Source: Bacteroidetes bacterium UBA1935 (GTDB lineage: Bacteria > Bacteroidota > Bacteroidia > Chitinophagales > Chitinophagaceae). From it: 64,000 bases of DNA. The DNA is taken from positions 372,001-436,000 of the forward strand of contig DDFF01000006.1 of assembly GCA_002337045.1 (NCBI GenBank), read 5' to 3'. Positions within the stretch are counted from its first letter, which is position 1, and the number at the start of each line of letters is the position of its first letter. The translations under genes and the position numbers were made by a program. The notes below the pieces were generated by a model. That model was not told where the DNA came from and searched no databases. It worked only from the letters and a program-made list of their open reading frames with translations. Of this stretch, positions 35,122-44,792 are shown one piece after another.

Positions 35122-37527
35122 TTATTCCAGTATTAGTTTCTGTGTAGCTTTTATGCCATCTGCCGCAACCTCTACAAAGTACACACCGCGTGTATATTTA
35201 GCCACATCTACATCTTTAGTGAACAAGCCACCGTTGTGTTTATACGTTTCTTGCATCAGTTTCTGGCCCGTAACGCTTGTGATGGTAACAGTTACCTCTT
35301 TAGCATTGTAAGCACCGCTGTATTGCAGTTTGCATTTGTCTTTGGCAGGGTTTGGATACACGCCAAAATCATTCATGCCTGATACATTGCTGATACCTGC
35401 AGGGAACTTCCTGTTGATAATAACCATCATATCTTCAGTTTCTCCGGAAGCGTATGGTCCGCAAGCCTCATCTGATGGTTTGTTAGGGCCTACATCATTA
35501 TTCAGTATCACACGCATACCTGTTGGTACGCCTGTTATTGCTTTATTAGGTATAGTAATGTTATCTACAATCGTGAAGCTACCAACATTAGTAAAGCCTG
35601 TATATACCCTTTCTTCAGGTATATCGTATTCTTTATCATTGTTATAGTCAATAAACACAGTCACTTTTGCATCAGCGTGTATGCCTGTACGTTGCGTATG
35701 GTATACTGTCAGCATGTAAGTACTATCAATATCTAACTGGATAGGTGTTTCATTCGTATAGTCGGTACGTTTTTCCTGTGCAGCACTATTCAATAAATGA
35801 GCACCACCTGAATTTGTATTGAAAGTGTTGAAAATGATACCGCCAATATCGCTACTATCATTGTATATGAAACCGCCAGATTTAGGATTGCCTCCAATAG
35901 CCTGACTGTAGCAGTAGCATTTATAAGCGTCTCTCGCATCTACTTTCAATACCGGAGTATATGTTGTGTCTTTTGTAGGAACACATACAGACATCGATTT
36001 ATAATACAAAGGTTGACCGCTGAATATGCGCATCAGTGTGTCTTTGTTTATACTGTTTGCTACTGTGTTCCATGTAATATTATCTGCCGAAATAAGCCAG
36101 CTTCTATTAACATCAGACTTTAATGACTCATATCCGCTGTTTTGAGTTATGTAATCATAACCTGTACAAAGAGAAGTAGATGTAGATGATAAAGTACCAG
36201 GATTAGCTGGCCCTTTACATGGCTCGTAGCGCATGTCTACAAGATAATCTTCTACCTCTCCCTGTGCCATTGCAAAGCCACAAGAGTCAATAGCGCCATT
36301 GCTCACAATAACGCGAAGACCAGTAAGCCCTATTTGTGCAGTGTGTGGTATTGTGAATACATCATTAGCAGTTTGCGGTATCAGATTGCCACCGTTAATA
36401 ACGCCACTGTACACTCTTTCTCCGGGATCAAATGTGCCATTACGATCCAAATCAATGAATGCAGCAACATTACCGTTTGTATAAGTAGTCAGCGAGTTGA
36501 TTTGTGTTACAAACATACGGTATGTAGAGTCTCTGTATAAAACTACTTGTGGATTTGGTGGGTATTGGAAGTTTGTATAAGACCTGTTTGCAGAAGTATT
36601 ACTAAGCAGAGGGTTAGAGTTACCGTTGTTTAATAGAGTATCCTGTGTATTGTTACGTACGATGGTTACATTGCCTATATCCAGCCCGGTAGTAGCCGTA
36701 GTGCCGTTATCACAATAGCAATAGTAGAACGATGCAATATCAACTTTGAAAACAGGAGTAGTATAGTTGAGGCTGGTATTTGCATTACAAACTATATTGC
36801 AACGATACCAACGTGGAGCAGTGATATTATCGGTAATAGCAGCTGAATAAGTACCTACAACTGCCGGATGTGGCTTCCATGTAACACCATCGTCTGAATA
36901 TTCCCAAGTATATGTGGCATCTGCATAAAATTTATCAATGTCTACTGTGAAATTTTTGCCCGGACAAATAGGTGTTTGTGCCTTTATGTTTGCTGTAGGT
37001 GTGGTTGTACATGGGTATCCATAGAAGAACTCAACCGTAAACGTAGTAGTAGGTGCGCCACAATCTGGGAAGCCCCAGGCACCATAGTTAGAGCCACAAG
37101 TGGTGCAGCCCCCACGTATAGAGTGGCCTGGAGTAGTGCAGGTGTTTACATTCTGATTCATACACAGTTCAGCACCTGTACCACATACACCTACACGCCA
37201 AGTATTGCCGGCCCATACCCAACTTAGGGTTGGGCTTGTTGGTGTAAAAGTACGTAATGCCGCGGCTATAGCTTGCACTGTGGCCGGGTCTGTAACAGAG
37301 TCTGCATTAGTTGTACTGCCGGATACAGCTGTCACTTTCATTTTGCTATATGGCAAAGAGGCAACCAATGTTAGACGAAATGCATTCCAACTGGCAATCT
37401 GGGCAGCAGAAGATGTACCATTTACATAAGTAGTCGTCCATACCAACTGGGCAGATGCCTTGGTTACTGATATTAATGCTGTTGCCATTAAAACAATGCC
37501 AAGCATAAGGGTGTAAACTCTTCTCAT
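35122..37527 (-). CDS. GEVED-domain protein with T9SS sorting domain
   Basis: An 801-residue surface or secreted protein. After a signal peptide (about 1-26) come a Cys-rich N-terminal part (about 110-170, with CTTCGSNYGAWGF) and Ig-like stretches. Two GEVED domains follow: one near 355-435 (FIDLDRNGTFDPGERVYSG ... GEVEDYLVDM) and one near 620-705 (FIDYNNDKEYDIPEERVYTGF ... GETEDMMVII). The last 75 residues are a T9SS type A sorting domain (FGVYPNPAKDKCKLQYSG ... KATQKLILE). The role is probably adhesion or a structural surface function. Confidence 0.88.
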   Translation of the reverse strand: MRRVYTLMLGIVLMATALISVTKASAQLVWTTTYVNGTSSAAQIASWNAFRLTLVASLPYSKMKVTAVSGSTTNADSVTDPATVQAIAAALRTFTPTSPTLSWVWAGNTWRVGVCGTGAELCMNQNVNTCTTPGHSIRGGCTTCGSNYGAWGFPDCGAPTTTFTVEFFYGYPCTTTPTANIKAQTPICPGKNFTVDIDKFYADATYTWEYSDDGVTWKPHPAVVGTYSAAITDNITAPRWYRCNIVCNANTSLNYTTPVFKVDIASFYYCYCDNGTTATTGLDIGNVTIVRNNTQDTLLNNGNSNPLLSNTSANRSYTNFQYPPNPQVVLYRDSTYRMFVTQINSLTTYTNGNVAAFIDLDRNGTFDPGERVYSGVINGGNLIPQTANDVFTIPHTAQIGLTGLRVIVSNGAIDSCGFAMAQGEVEDYLVDMRYEPCKGPANPGTLSSTSTSLCTGYDYITQNSGYESLKSDVNRSWLISADNITWNTVANSINKDTLMRIFSGQPLYYKSMSVCVPTKDTTYTPVLKVDARDAYKCYCYSQAIGGNPKSGGFIYNDSSDIGGIIFNTFNTNSGGAHLLNSAAQEKRTDYTNETPIQLDIDSTYMLTVYHTQRTGIHADAKVTVFIDYNNDKEYDIPEERVYTGFTNVGSFTIVDNITIPNKAITGVPTGMRVILNNDVGPNKPSDEACGPYASGETEDMMVIINRKFPAGISNVSGMNDFGVYPNPAKDKCKLQYSGAYNAKEVTVTITSVTGQKLMQETYKHNGGLFTKDVDVAKYTRGVYFVEVAADGIKATQKLILE

Positions 37528-37717
37528 AAAAAATTATTGATATGTTGAAGCGGTGTTATATATCACATGTAATAATAACAAAAACAGATAAGTGAATGCA
37601 TTAAAAACAAATTAATTTTTTTGATAATCTACATTGTGTTTTGTTATCACTTATAAAACAGGTACTTAAATGGTGAATAGATTTTAAAGGTTTAACGCTT
37701 ACCTTTATCCACATTAC

Positions 37718-37734
37718 AATTTGTATAACAAATT
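37718..37734. promoter_or_regulatory. Inverted repeat touching the aminopeptidase start
   Basis: AATTTGT - ATA - ACAAATT, a 7-bp perfect inverted repeat that ends 2 nt before the ATG at 37737. It could be an operator or a hairpin over the start codon; a TACAATTTG near-match to the -7 box overlaps it. Confidence 0.3.
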
Positions 37735-37736
37735 TT

Positions 37737-39029
37737 ATGAAGTACTTACCAATTCCATCAAAGCTTTTTACCCAGAACAGGGAACGCTTTATAAAGAAAA
37801 TGAAGCCTAATAGTGTTGCTATTTTCCCCGGCAACCCGATATTGCCTACCAATGGCGATGCTATATATACCTACCGCCCGAATGCCGATGTTGTATGGCT
37901 GTCTGGCGTAGTGCAGGAAAAATCGATGGTTATCCTTTATCCTGACAACCCGGATAAAAATGCGCGCGAGGTACTGGTGCTGATACGCCCCAACGAGCAT
38001 CTGGAAAAATGGGAAGGTCATAAACTGCGCAAAGATGAAGCAACCGCTATATCGGGCATCAAAAACGTGCAATGGCTGGATAGTATAGATGCTATGCTGC
38101 AGGTAATGATGCATCACGCAGATAATGTGTACCTGAATACAAACGAAAACGATAGGTTGGATACATCACTTTTCCGTCCCGATCTGCTGTTTGTACACGA
38201 TTTCATGAAGCGTTTCCCGCTGCACGAATACGAGCGTAGCGCACCTATCATGAAGGAGCTGCGTGCTATAAAAACAAAAGAAGAGGTTGCTGTAACACAG
38301 GAGGCCGTAAATATTACCCACAAGGCATTTGAAAGGGTAATGAAGTTTATAAAACCAGGTGTTTGGGAACATGAAATAGAAGCAGAAATAACGCATGAGT
38401 TTCTGCGCAATCGCGCCAGCCGCCATGCATATGATTGTATCATAGCATCGGGAGACAGGGCGCGTGTGCTGCACTATGTAGAAAACAACCAACAGTGTAA
38501 AGACGGCGAACTGATACTGATGGATTTTGGTGCAGAGTATGGTAACTACTGCGCAGACCTGACACGTACTATACCGGTGAACGGTAAATTCAGCAAGCGC
38601 CAGAAAGAAGTGTACAATGCAGTGCTGGACGTACACAACTTTGCCAAGAAGATATTGAAGCCGGGTATTTCTATAATAGATTACACGGCGAAAGTATGTG
38701 GCGAAATGGAAAAACAATTGCTGAAAATTGGGCTGATAACAAAAAGCGATATCAAAAATCAGGACCCGGAAAATCCGGCTTACCGCAAATACTTCTATCA
38801 CGGGGTTACCCATCATCTGGGTATAGATGTACACGATTTGGGTACACGCGTACTGCCGGTAAAAGAGGGCATGCTCTTTACGATAGAACCGGGTATATAT
38901 ATAGAAGAAGAACAAATGGGCATACGCATTGAAAACAATGTGTGGTTGACAAAAACAGGCAGCATAGACCTCTTTAAGAACATACCGATAACGGTTGAAG
39001 ATATTGAAGCTGCTATGAAACGTAAATAA
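37737..39029 (+). CDS. pepP: Xaa-Pro aminopeptidase (M24 family)
   Basis: A 430-residue dimetal aminopeptidase that removes the N-terminal residue before proline. An AMP_N domain (about 1-150) precedes the pita-bread catalytic domain. The five metal ligands are visible: Asp in LMDFGAEYGN, Asp in CADLTRT, His in GVTHHLGIDVHD, Glu in TIEPGIYI, and Glu in GIRIENNVWL. It is cytoplasmic and stands alone. Length is normal for PepP. Confidence 0.93.
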   Translation: MKYLPIPSKLFTQNRERFIKKMKPNSVAIFPGNPILPTNGDAIYTYRPNADVVWLSGVVQEKSMVILYPDNPDKNAREVLVLIRPNEHLEKWEGHKLRKDEATAISGIKNVQWLDSIDAMLQVMMHHADNVYLNTNENDRLDTSLFRPDLLFVHDFMKRFPLHEYERSAPIMKELRAIKTKEEVAVTQEAVNITHKAFERVMKFIKPGVWEHEIEAEITHEFLRNRASRHAYDCIIASGDRARVLHYVENNQQCKDGELILMDFGAEYGNYCADLTRTIPVNGKFSKRQKEVYNAVLDVHNFAKKILKPGISIIDYTAKVCGEMEKQLLKIGLITKSDIKNQDPENPAYRKYFYHGVTHHLGIDVHDLGTRVLPVKEGMLFTIEPGIYIEEEQMGIRIENNVWLTKTGSIDLFKNIPITVEDIEAAMKRK

Positions 39030-39122
39030 TAACTGATAGTAAATAATTGAATAAGCCGGCTTAAACAAATACGGCTTATTCAATTGCTGAAAGCTATATT
39101 TATTAAAAAATTATCCCTTGTG

Positions 39123-39968
39123 ATGTATAAATACCTTTGCACAACAATTGTGCTTGCAATGTGTAGTATGCCTGCCTTTGCACAACAAAAACCAACAAAA
39201 ACCAATAAGAAAGAAACATATATGCGTATAGGTGTGGGGTATAATATCCCATCATCGGCACAGCGAAGTATATATAACACACCGCTGAACGGTAGTCTTA
39301 ATTACAGCAGTTACGGGTTAGGAAATTATGATTTGAAGAAAGCATCCTTTACTGCAGGGTTACAGGCAAATATTGCGGTTGGTATTATGTTGAATAAGCA
39401 TGTTGGGTTGGAGCTGAACAACGTGGTAGGTATTGCTAGTATAAAGTATTTGGGTATAGTACAGTACCCGGATAACGGATATGCTATCAAACAGCAAAAT
39501 GCCAAACGTGCATCTGCAACTTATTTTGCAATACCGTCACTGGTATTGCAATATGGAGATAAAGTACAGCTATATACACGCACAGGTATGATATTGCCTG
39601 TCGTGTCAAGAATAAAAAATGAATTCTCGCAGACTGCCACTTACATTAATAATAAACAAAGTATTTCAGGTACAGAGGTGTTAAAGCACCGCTTCAACTT
39701 AGGTCTTTCAGCATCTGTAGGTATAAAAGGGCGCATAGGAAAAGGAGTAAACGGTTGGCTGGAGCTGAATTATACATCGTTATCGCTAAATACAAGCAAG
39801 GCTGAACTTAAAGAATATTATGTGAATGGCCAAGATATGATGAACAGGATGACAAATACTACACAAAAATATTCGAACACCAACACAGGGGTTAATAATG
39901 TATTCCCTACCAATGTAAATCCTTACAGCAGTATGGGGCTGCATCTTGGGATAGCTTTTGAGCTATAG
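39123..39968 (+). CDS. Outer-membrane beta-barrel protein, hypothetical
   Basis: A 281-residue protein with a signal peptide (MYKYLCTTIVLAMCSMPAFAQQ) and alternating beta-strands with aromatic girdle residues through the C-terminus (GLHLGIAFEL). It looks like an eight- to ten-strand porin-like or OmpW-type barrel. The ATG at 39123 is the signal peptide start. No partner is visible; function unknown. Confidence 0.75.
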   Translation: MYKYLCTTIVLAMCSMPAFAQQKPTKTNKKETYMRIGVGYNIPSSAQRSIYNTPLNGSLNYSSYGLGNYDLKKASFTAGLQANIAVGIMLNKHVGLELNNVVGIASIKYLGIVQYPDNGYAIKQQNAKRASATYFAIPSLVLQYGDKVQLYTRTGMILPVVSRIKNEFSQTATYINNKQSISGTEVLKHRFNLGLSASVGIKGRIGKGVNGWLELNYTSLSLNTSKAELKEYYVNGQDMMNRMTNTTQKYSNTNTGVNNVFPTNVNPYSSMGLHLGIAFEL

Positions 39969-39974
39969 CCGATA

Positions 39975-40007
39975 AAAAGAGGGGAACATCAAATGTTCCC
40001 CTCTTTT
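39975..40007. terminator. Bidirectional terminator, 15-bp stem
   Basis: A 15-bp perfect stem (AAAAGAGGGGAACAT / ATGTTCCCCTCTTTT) with a 3-nt loop between convergent genes ending at 39968 and 40026. Confidence 0.9.
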
Positions 40008-40025
40008 ATGTTGTATTGCTATATA

Positions 40026-41426
40026 CTAAGATACTTTGGCGCCCTGTACTATCGGCATGCCATCTACATCTTTTATCTTACCAAAGCCACCCAATACATT
40101 GCGCAGGTTGTGATAACCCTGACGCTTGAGCAACGAAGCTGCGATAACTGAACGGTAACCGCCTGCACAGTGTATGTAGAGGTTGTTCTCTGTATCTATC
40201 ATGGCAACGTTCATCGGGTCCATCAACGTATCAAGCGGTGTGTTATGCGCGCCCTTTACGTGTGCGGTGTCAAACTCTGATGGTTTGCGCACATCTATTA
40301 CTTCCAGTTTGCTATCGTGTGGTATATCCATTGCCAGTTCTTCGGGCTCTATGTCTATCACCATATCAATCTTTTCGTTGGCATCTCTCCATGCTTCAAA
40401 GCCACCTTGCAGATAGCCCTGCACATTGTCTATGCCCACGCGCGAAAGGCGGATGGCACTTTCTTTTTCTTTGCCGGCTTCCGTAACCAATACAAGTGGC
40501 TGATCGAATGGCAGCAGGCTACCTGCCCACTCAGCAAAGCGGCCTTCCAGCCCTATGCTGATAGAATCCGGAATAAAACCTTCTGTAAAAACTGTAGCAT
40601 GGCGTGTGTCCAGTATCCAGGCACCATCGTTTACTTTTTGTTTGAAGTCTGCAATAGACAATGCCGTCATGGCATTGTTCATTACTTCGTCAAGGCTTCC
40701 GTATCCTTCCTTGTTGATTCGCGCATTGATAGGGAAGTATGCAGGTGGTGTGCTGAGTCCTTCAGTCACCACTTTTACAAAATCTTCTTTGCTCATATCC
40801 TGTAGCGCATAGTTGCTGTCAAGCTGTTCGCCTATAGTACTGAAAGTATTCGGCCCCAGGTTTTTGCCGCAAGAGCTGCCCGGTCCATGTGCAGGATACA
40901 CGATTACATCTTCGGGCAAGGTTTTGATTTTGCGCTGCAGCGAATCGTACATAAAGCCTGCCAGTTCTTCTTTGCTCAAGTTGCCGCTGAACAGGTCTGG
41001 ACGGCCAACATCGCCTACAAACAAAGTATCGCCTGTGAATATGCAATAAGGATTGCCTGCTTCGTTATACAACAAGTAGCACGTGCTTTCCAGCGTATGG
41101 CCGGGTGTGTGCAGTGCTTTTATTTTCAGATTGCCGATGCTGAATTCTTCACCATCTTTTGCAAGATGTATATCGAACATCGCATTTGTTTGCGGACCGT
41201 AAACTATCGGTGCGCCTGTTTTCTTCGACAGTTCCAGATGCCCGCTTACAAAGTCGGCGTGAAAGTGTGTTTCGAAAATGTATTTAATCTTCACTCCCAT
41301 TTCAGCTGCCTTTTGGATGTACACATCCACATCGCGCAGCGGGTCTATCACTGCTGCCTCGCCATTGTCTGCAATGAAATAAGCAGCTTCGCTCAGGCAG
41401 TTTGTATATAATTGTTCTACTGTCAT
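40026..41426 (-). CDS. Persulfide dioxygenase-rhodanese fusion (CstB/ETHE1-like)
   Basis: A 466-residue sulfur-handling enzyme. The metallo-beta-lactamase domain (1 to about 250) has the ETHE1-type iron site THFHADFVSGH (His54, His56, Asp58) and TPGHTLES and FTGDTLFVGDVGRPD. Two rhodanese domains follow: the first (about 260-355) has no Cys at the active-site loop (LVTEAGKEKES) and should be inactive; the second (about 370-466) has Cys420 in IHCAGGYRS. This order equals staphylococcal CstB. It probably oxidises persulfides and passes sulfane sulfur to thiosulfate or a similar acceptor. Confidence 0.88.
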   Translation of the reverse strand: MTVEQLYTNCLSEAAYFIADNGEAAVIDPLRDVDVYIQKAAEMGVKIKYIFETHFHADFVSGHLELSKKTGAPIVYGPQTNAMFDIHLAKDGEEFSIGNLKIKALHTPGHTLESTCYLLYNEAGNPYCIFTGDTLFVGDVGRPDLFSGNLSKEELAGFMYDSLQRKIKTLPEDVIVYPAHGPGSSCGKNLGPNTFSTIGEQLDSNYALQDMSKEDFVKVVTEGLSTPPAYFPINARINKEGYGSLDEVMNNAMTALSIADFKQKVNDGAWILDTRHATVFTEGFIPDSISIGLEGRFAEWAGSLLPFDQPLVLVTEAGKEKESAIRLSRVGIDNVQGYLQGGFEAWRDANEKIDMVIDIEPEELAMDIPHDSKLEVIDVRKPSEFDTAHVKGAHNTPLDTLMDPMNVAMIDTENNLYIHCAGGYRSVIAASLLKRQGYHNLRNVLGGFGKIKDVDGMPIVQGAKVS

Positions 41427-41455
41427 CGGCTTGTATTTGGTCCGTCAAGATACGG

Positions 41456-42151
41456 TTAATCGTCGTTTCTGCGGTTTAAGAAAATCATAATAAAATAGAT
41501 AAGGTTGGCAACAGATGCAATGGCAGCCACCACGTAGGTACGTGCAGCCCATTTCAATGCATCGGCAGCCTGGTCGTGTTCGCCCCTGGTTGTCAGGTGT
41601 GTATTCTCCATCCACTTCAGCGCGCGTGCACTGGCATCATACTCTACAGGCAGTGTTATTAGTGAAAACAACGTTGACACTGCAAACAATGCAATACCTA
41701 TCAGCAGTATGGTCTGGTTGCCACCGCCAAAGCCCATGAAACCTACACCCGCCGCTATTACCCATTGAGAGAGTGTAGAGCTTATCTGCACAATTGGCAC
41801 CAGCTTGCTGCGCATTTGCAGCATGCTGTATGCAGTGGCATGTTGTACCGCGTGGCCACATTCGTGTGCAGCTACTGCAGCAGAAGAGATGCTGCGCCCG
41901 CTATAAACATCAGGACTCAGGTTGACAGTTTTATCTGCAGGGTTGTAGTGGTCTGAAAGGAAGCCCGGTGTAGAGATAACCTGTACATCATATATACCGT
42001 TTTCGTGCAGCATACGCTCTGCCACTTCCTTACCACTCAGCCCTTCACTCAGGGGTACTTCTGAGTACTCCTGAAATTTTCGCTTCAATTGATTGCTCAC
42101 CATCATACCCACCAGGAACATGATACCCGCAATCAGGTAATATCCTAACAT
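41456..42151 (-). CDS. YugP-type zinc metallopeptidase
   Basis: A 231-residue membrane zinc peptidase. The first TM helix lies at about 4-20, the HEXXH motif is AAHECGHAVQ (His96, Glu97, His100), and further TM helices run at about 120-165 and 200-225. This is the zinc peptidase 2 (YugP/DUF2226-like) family; substrates are unknown. The ATG at 42151 is used. It follows the persulfide dioxygenase gene's upstream side and may be cotranscribed into it (29 bp gap). Confidence 0.82.
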   Translation of the reverse strand: MLGYYLIAGIMFLVGMMVSNQLKRKFQEYSEVPLSEGLSGKEVAERMLHENGIYDVQVISTPGFLSDHYNPADKTVNLSPDVYSGRSISSAAVAAHECGHAVQHATAYSMLQMRSKLVPIVQISSTLSQWVIAAGVGFMGFGGGNQTILLIGIALFAVSTLFSLITLPVEYDASARALKWMENTHLTTRGEHDQAADALKWAARTYVVAAIASVANLIYFIMIFLNRRNDD

Positions 42152-42285
42152 TCTCTTTCGTTTTAGTATCAATCATCAAAATGCCTACCAATTGGTATTA
42201 TCGGCAATTTTGGCATGTAAAAATAGGTTTTTATATGCCAATAGGGCTTTAAAGCCTGTCTATACAGGTATAAAGCAAAAGAAAA

Positions 42286-42305
42286 CGCTGGGCATGTGCC
42301 CAGCG
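42286..42305 (-). terminator. Terminator of the riboswitch-controlled TonB receptor
   Basis: CGCTGGGCA - TG - TGCCCAGCG (9-bp stem) is followed on the minus strand by TTTTCTTTTG. It lies 29 bp after the receptor stop. Confidence 0.82.
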
Positions 42306-42334
42306 CTATCAATCAAAAATAACACGCGATTGTG

Positions 42335-44548
42335 TTAGAATTTCAGCGTCAACCCCAGCATGTAGTTAATACCTGCCTGCGGGAAGTAACGGTTGTCAAC
42401 CACATTTTGCCCGGCTGTCTGGTATACATACCATACATAGCCATTGCTTTCGTACTTGCGATCGAAGATATTGTTAACGGCAAATGTTGCCAGTACTTCT
42501 TTGAATGGTTTCACCTTGATGCCATAACGCAGGCGAACATCGCACAGCGTATAGTCGTTCAGCATACGGTTTTTATCGCCCGAATTGTCGAGGTATTGTT
42601 TGCCTACAAATTTGCCAAGGATGTCCAGCTCCAGCATCTGGTCGTGCTTCATGTAGCGGAAAGGTGCCAATGTGATGCCACCACCTGCAATGGTTGAAGG
42701 AGAAAGTGCGATAGGCGTATTGTTGTGCGTAACGGCAACCTGTGCATAGTTAGGGTCATCCCAGTTGTCTATATACTCAGTAAACTTTTTAATGCGGTTA
42801 TCAGACAGTGTAACGTTCGCGTTCAGCTTCAGCCAGTAGGTTGGTAAGTAGGCGCCTTGCAGTTCTATACCCGCGCGATAGCTTTCAGGTACATTGGTAC
42901 GGCTGTATGCACCTACATCGTTTACCTGACCTGTAAATACCAACTGGTCGCGGTACATCATATAGTACAGGTTGGCGCCGATGCTCCAGCTTTTCTTGTT
43001 GATTTCGTAGCCGGCCTCAATATCATAGAGGCGTTCTGCCAATGGTTGTTTGGTTGGCGATGCTTCAAAGTCATCACGGTTTGGCTCTTTATTAGCTACT
43101 GCAAATGATGCATACAGTTTCTGCCTTTGGCCGGCAGCATTGCGCAACAGGTAGGTAACACCAGCTTTCGGGTTGAAGAAATTGTAGTTGGTATTAGGAC
43201 GCAGCGCCTGATTTTTGCGGAAGCCGTTGATGATGTATGATACATTGCGGTATTGCAAATCGCCGAATAGTATGAGTTTTTCGCCAACCGTATGTTGTGC
43301 TTTTACATACAGGTTCAAGTCGTTTTTCTGAGAGTTGAGCAAATACCAACGGTAGTTATCTGCCACATTGTATTGTGCCCATTTTACGTAGCCATAGTGG
43401 TCACCGAGGTATTGTGTCCAGCCACCGCCGAATGATATTTGTGTTTGCTTACGCTCGTACATCAGCGAGAATACAGAACCATAGTAGTAATTATCTAACC
43501 ATAGCTGGCGGATGAGGTCTGTATTGGTAATTGTATCATTGCCCGATGGCGTGATGAAGTTTGATAAGCCATAAGAGCTGAATTTCTCACCTGCTTTGTA
43601 TTCTTCGTAATAACCACGGCCGCGCGTCAGGAATGTGGCCAGATGGGCTGTCAGGTGTTTACCAAACTTATGGTCTGCAAAAAACTGGTAATAGTCTTGC
43701 TGATAATTATCTGTTTGGTTGTTGTAATAGCTACCGTCAGACCTTCTGCCCAGTTCGTTGAATGTGCGGTTTGTCTTTAGCGAATCGCCCGGTACACCAT
43801 TCCATGCCTGTCCTGTTTTTTCCTTACCTGTCATCAGCATAAAGCGTAGCGATGTACGCTTGCTCACCTTCCAGCCACCAATCAGTTGTATCGATTTTAA
43901 ATCGCTGGCAGAGCGATCTATGAAACCATCAGAAGATATTTTGGAAAGGCGTACATCGAACTGAAAGCCGTTTTTCATCAGCCCTGTACGACCACGTACT
44001 GTGTTTTTCCATGTGTTGAAAGACCCGAAGCTATTGCTTATTTCTGCACCTGCTTTGTCCATCTGCATCATATTACTGATGCTCATAGTAGCACCGAAAG
44101 CACCCCCACCATTAGTTGATGTGCCCACACCACGCTGCAACTGGATAGAACCTGTAGAGGATGCAATGTCCGGGAAGTTTACAAAGAAAGTACCCTGAGA
44201 CTCGGCATCATTTACAGGGATGCCATTCAGGGTTACGTTCATACGTACGCCATCTGTACCGCGTACGCGCACACCTGTGTAGCCCACGCCTGTACCTGCA
44301 TCGCTTGTTACCACGGCCGATGGTGTGTATTGCAACAGATAAGGCAGGTCTTGCCCCAGGTTGGCTTTTTCAATGTCTTTGGATGTTACCTCTGTAGTAA
44401 CAAAAGGTGCATTACTACCTGCACGTAGCGAACGTACCTCTACAGGCTGCAGAGCCTGTTTGGTTTTGGCAGAGTCTTCCTGTGCGTTGGTTTGCGTGGC
44501 AGCAAGCATGGCTGCTACGGCTAAAACTGATTTGTTGAAATGCTGCAT
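42335..44548 (-). CDS. TonB-dependent receptor, probably for thiamine
   Basis: A 737-residue outer-membrane receptor. The signal peptide (about 1-22) is followed directly by the plug (about 35-160: VEVRSLRAGSNAPF, GVRVRGTDGVRMNVTLNGIPVND) and the barrel, ending in KF. It lacks the extra N-terminal beta-sandwich of the receptor at 3472. A TPP riboswitch lies in its leader, so the substrate is probably thiamine, its phosphates or a precursor; riboswitch-controlled receptors of this sort are known in Bacteroidota, usually next to pnuT and a pyrophosphokinase. Those genes are not adjacent here. Confidence 0.9.
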   Translation of the reverse strand: MQHFNKSVLAVAAMLAATQTNAQEDSAKTKQALQPVEVRSLRAGSNAPFVTTEVTSKDIEKANLGQDLPYLLQYTPSAVVTSDAGTGVGYTGVRVRGTDGVRMNVTLNGIPVNDAESQGTFFVNFPDIASSTGSIQLQRGVGTSTNGGGAFGATMSISNMMQMDKAGAEISNSFGSFNTWKNTVRGRTGLMKNGFQFDVRLSKISSDGFIDRSASDLKSIQLIGGWKVSKRTSLRFMLMTGKEKTGQAWNGVPGDSLKTNRTFNELGRRSDGSYYNNQTDNYQQDYYQFFADHKFGKHLTAHLATFLTRGRGYYEEYKAGEKFSSYGLSNFITPSGNDTITNTDLIRQLWLDNYYYGSVFSLMYERKQTQISFGGGWTQYLGDHYGYVKWAQYNVADNYRWYLLNSQKNDLNLYVKAQHTVGEKLILFGDLQYRNVSYIINGFRKNQALRPNTNYNFFNPKAGVTYLLRNAAGQRQKLYASFAVANKEPNRDDFEASPTKQPLAERLYDIEAGYEINKKSWSIGANLYYMMYRDQLVFTGQVNDVGAYSRTNVPESYRAGIELQGAYLPTYWLKLNANVTLSDNRIKKFTEYIDNWDDPNYAQVAVTHNNTPIALSPSTIAGGGITLAPFRYMKHDQMLELDILGKFVGKQYLDNSGDKNRMLNDYTLCDVRLRYGIKVKPFKEVLATFAVNNIFDRKYESNGYVWYVYQTAGQNVVDNRYFPQAGINYMLGLTLKF

Positions 44549-44701
44549 GGCATAAAAATTTCATTTGTTTAACAATGAAGGGGCGCCATGCGTGTTACCA
44601 TTTATAGTGTGCAGAAACGTTCAGACAAGCATATACGTACGGCCGTTACGTATTGGCATCCAAACGGTTAGCAGCATAATAATATGGTAGCTGAATTTGC
44701 T
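44549..44701 (-). promoter_or_regulatory. Leader between the TPP aptamer and the receptor start
   Basis: About 150 nt that must contain the expression platform. It contains an inverted repeat around TACGTAACGGCCGTACGTA (near 44630-44650), which could pair as a hairpin. I see no long T run, so control is perhaps at translation rather than by termination. No coding sequence is supported here. Confidence 0.45.
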
Positions 44702-44772
44702 ATTCCCTAACCGGCATTACCCGGTCCAGGTTCAGCGGGTATAATCTCAGCCCTTGTATTAAGGCACCCCGT
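44702..44772 (-). promoter_or_regulatory. TPP riboswitch (THI element)
   Basis: On the minus strand the aptamer reads GGGGTGCC near its 5' side, then GGCTGAGATTATACCC, CTGAACCTG, and GGGTAATGCCGGTTAGGGA. These are the conserved thi-box blocks (P2 helix, pyrimidine-binding CTGAGA, diphosphate-binding GAACCTG and the closing AGGGA). It precedes a TonB receptor gene by about 150 nt. Bound TPP is expected to lower receptor expression. Confidence 0.93.
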
Positions 44773-44792
44773 GTCATCACCCGATGACGGTG

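Noticed and set aside
38166..39083. A 305-codon minus-strand ORF opposite pepP
   Set aside because: Composition is typical of a shadow frame (many Phe, Tyr, Cys, His), and the plus-strand aminopeptidase is full length and well conserved.
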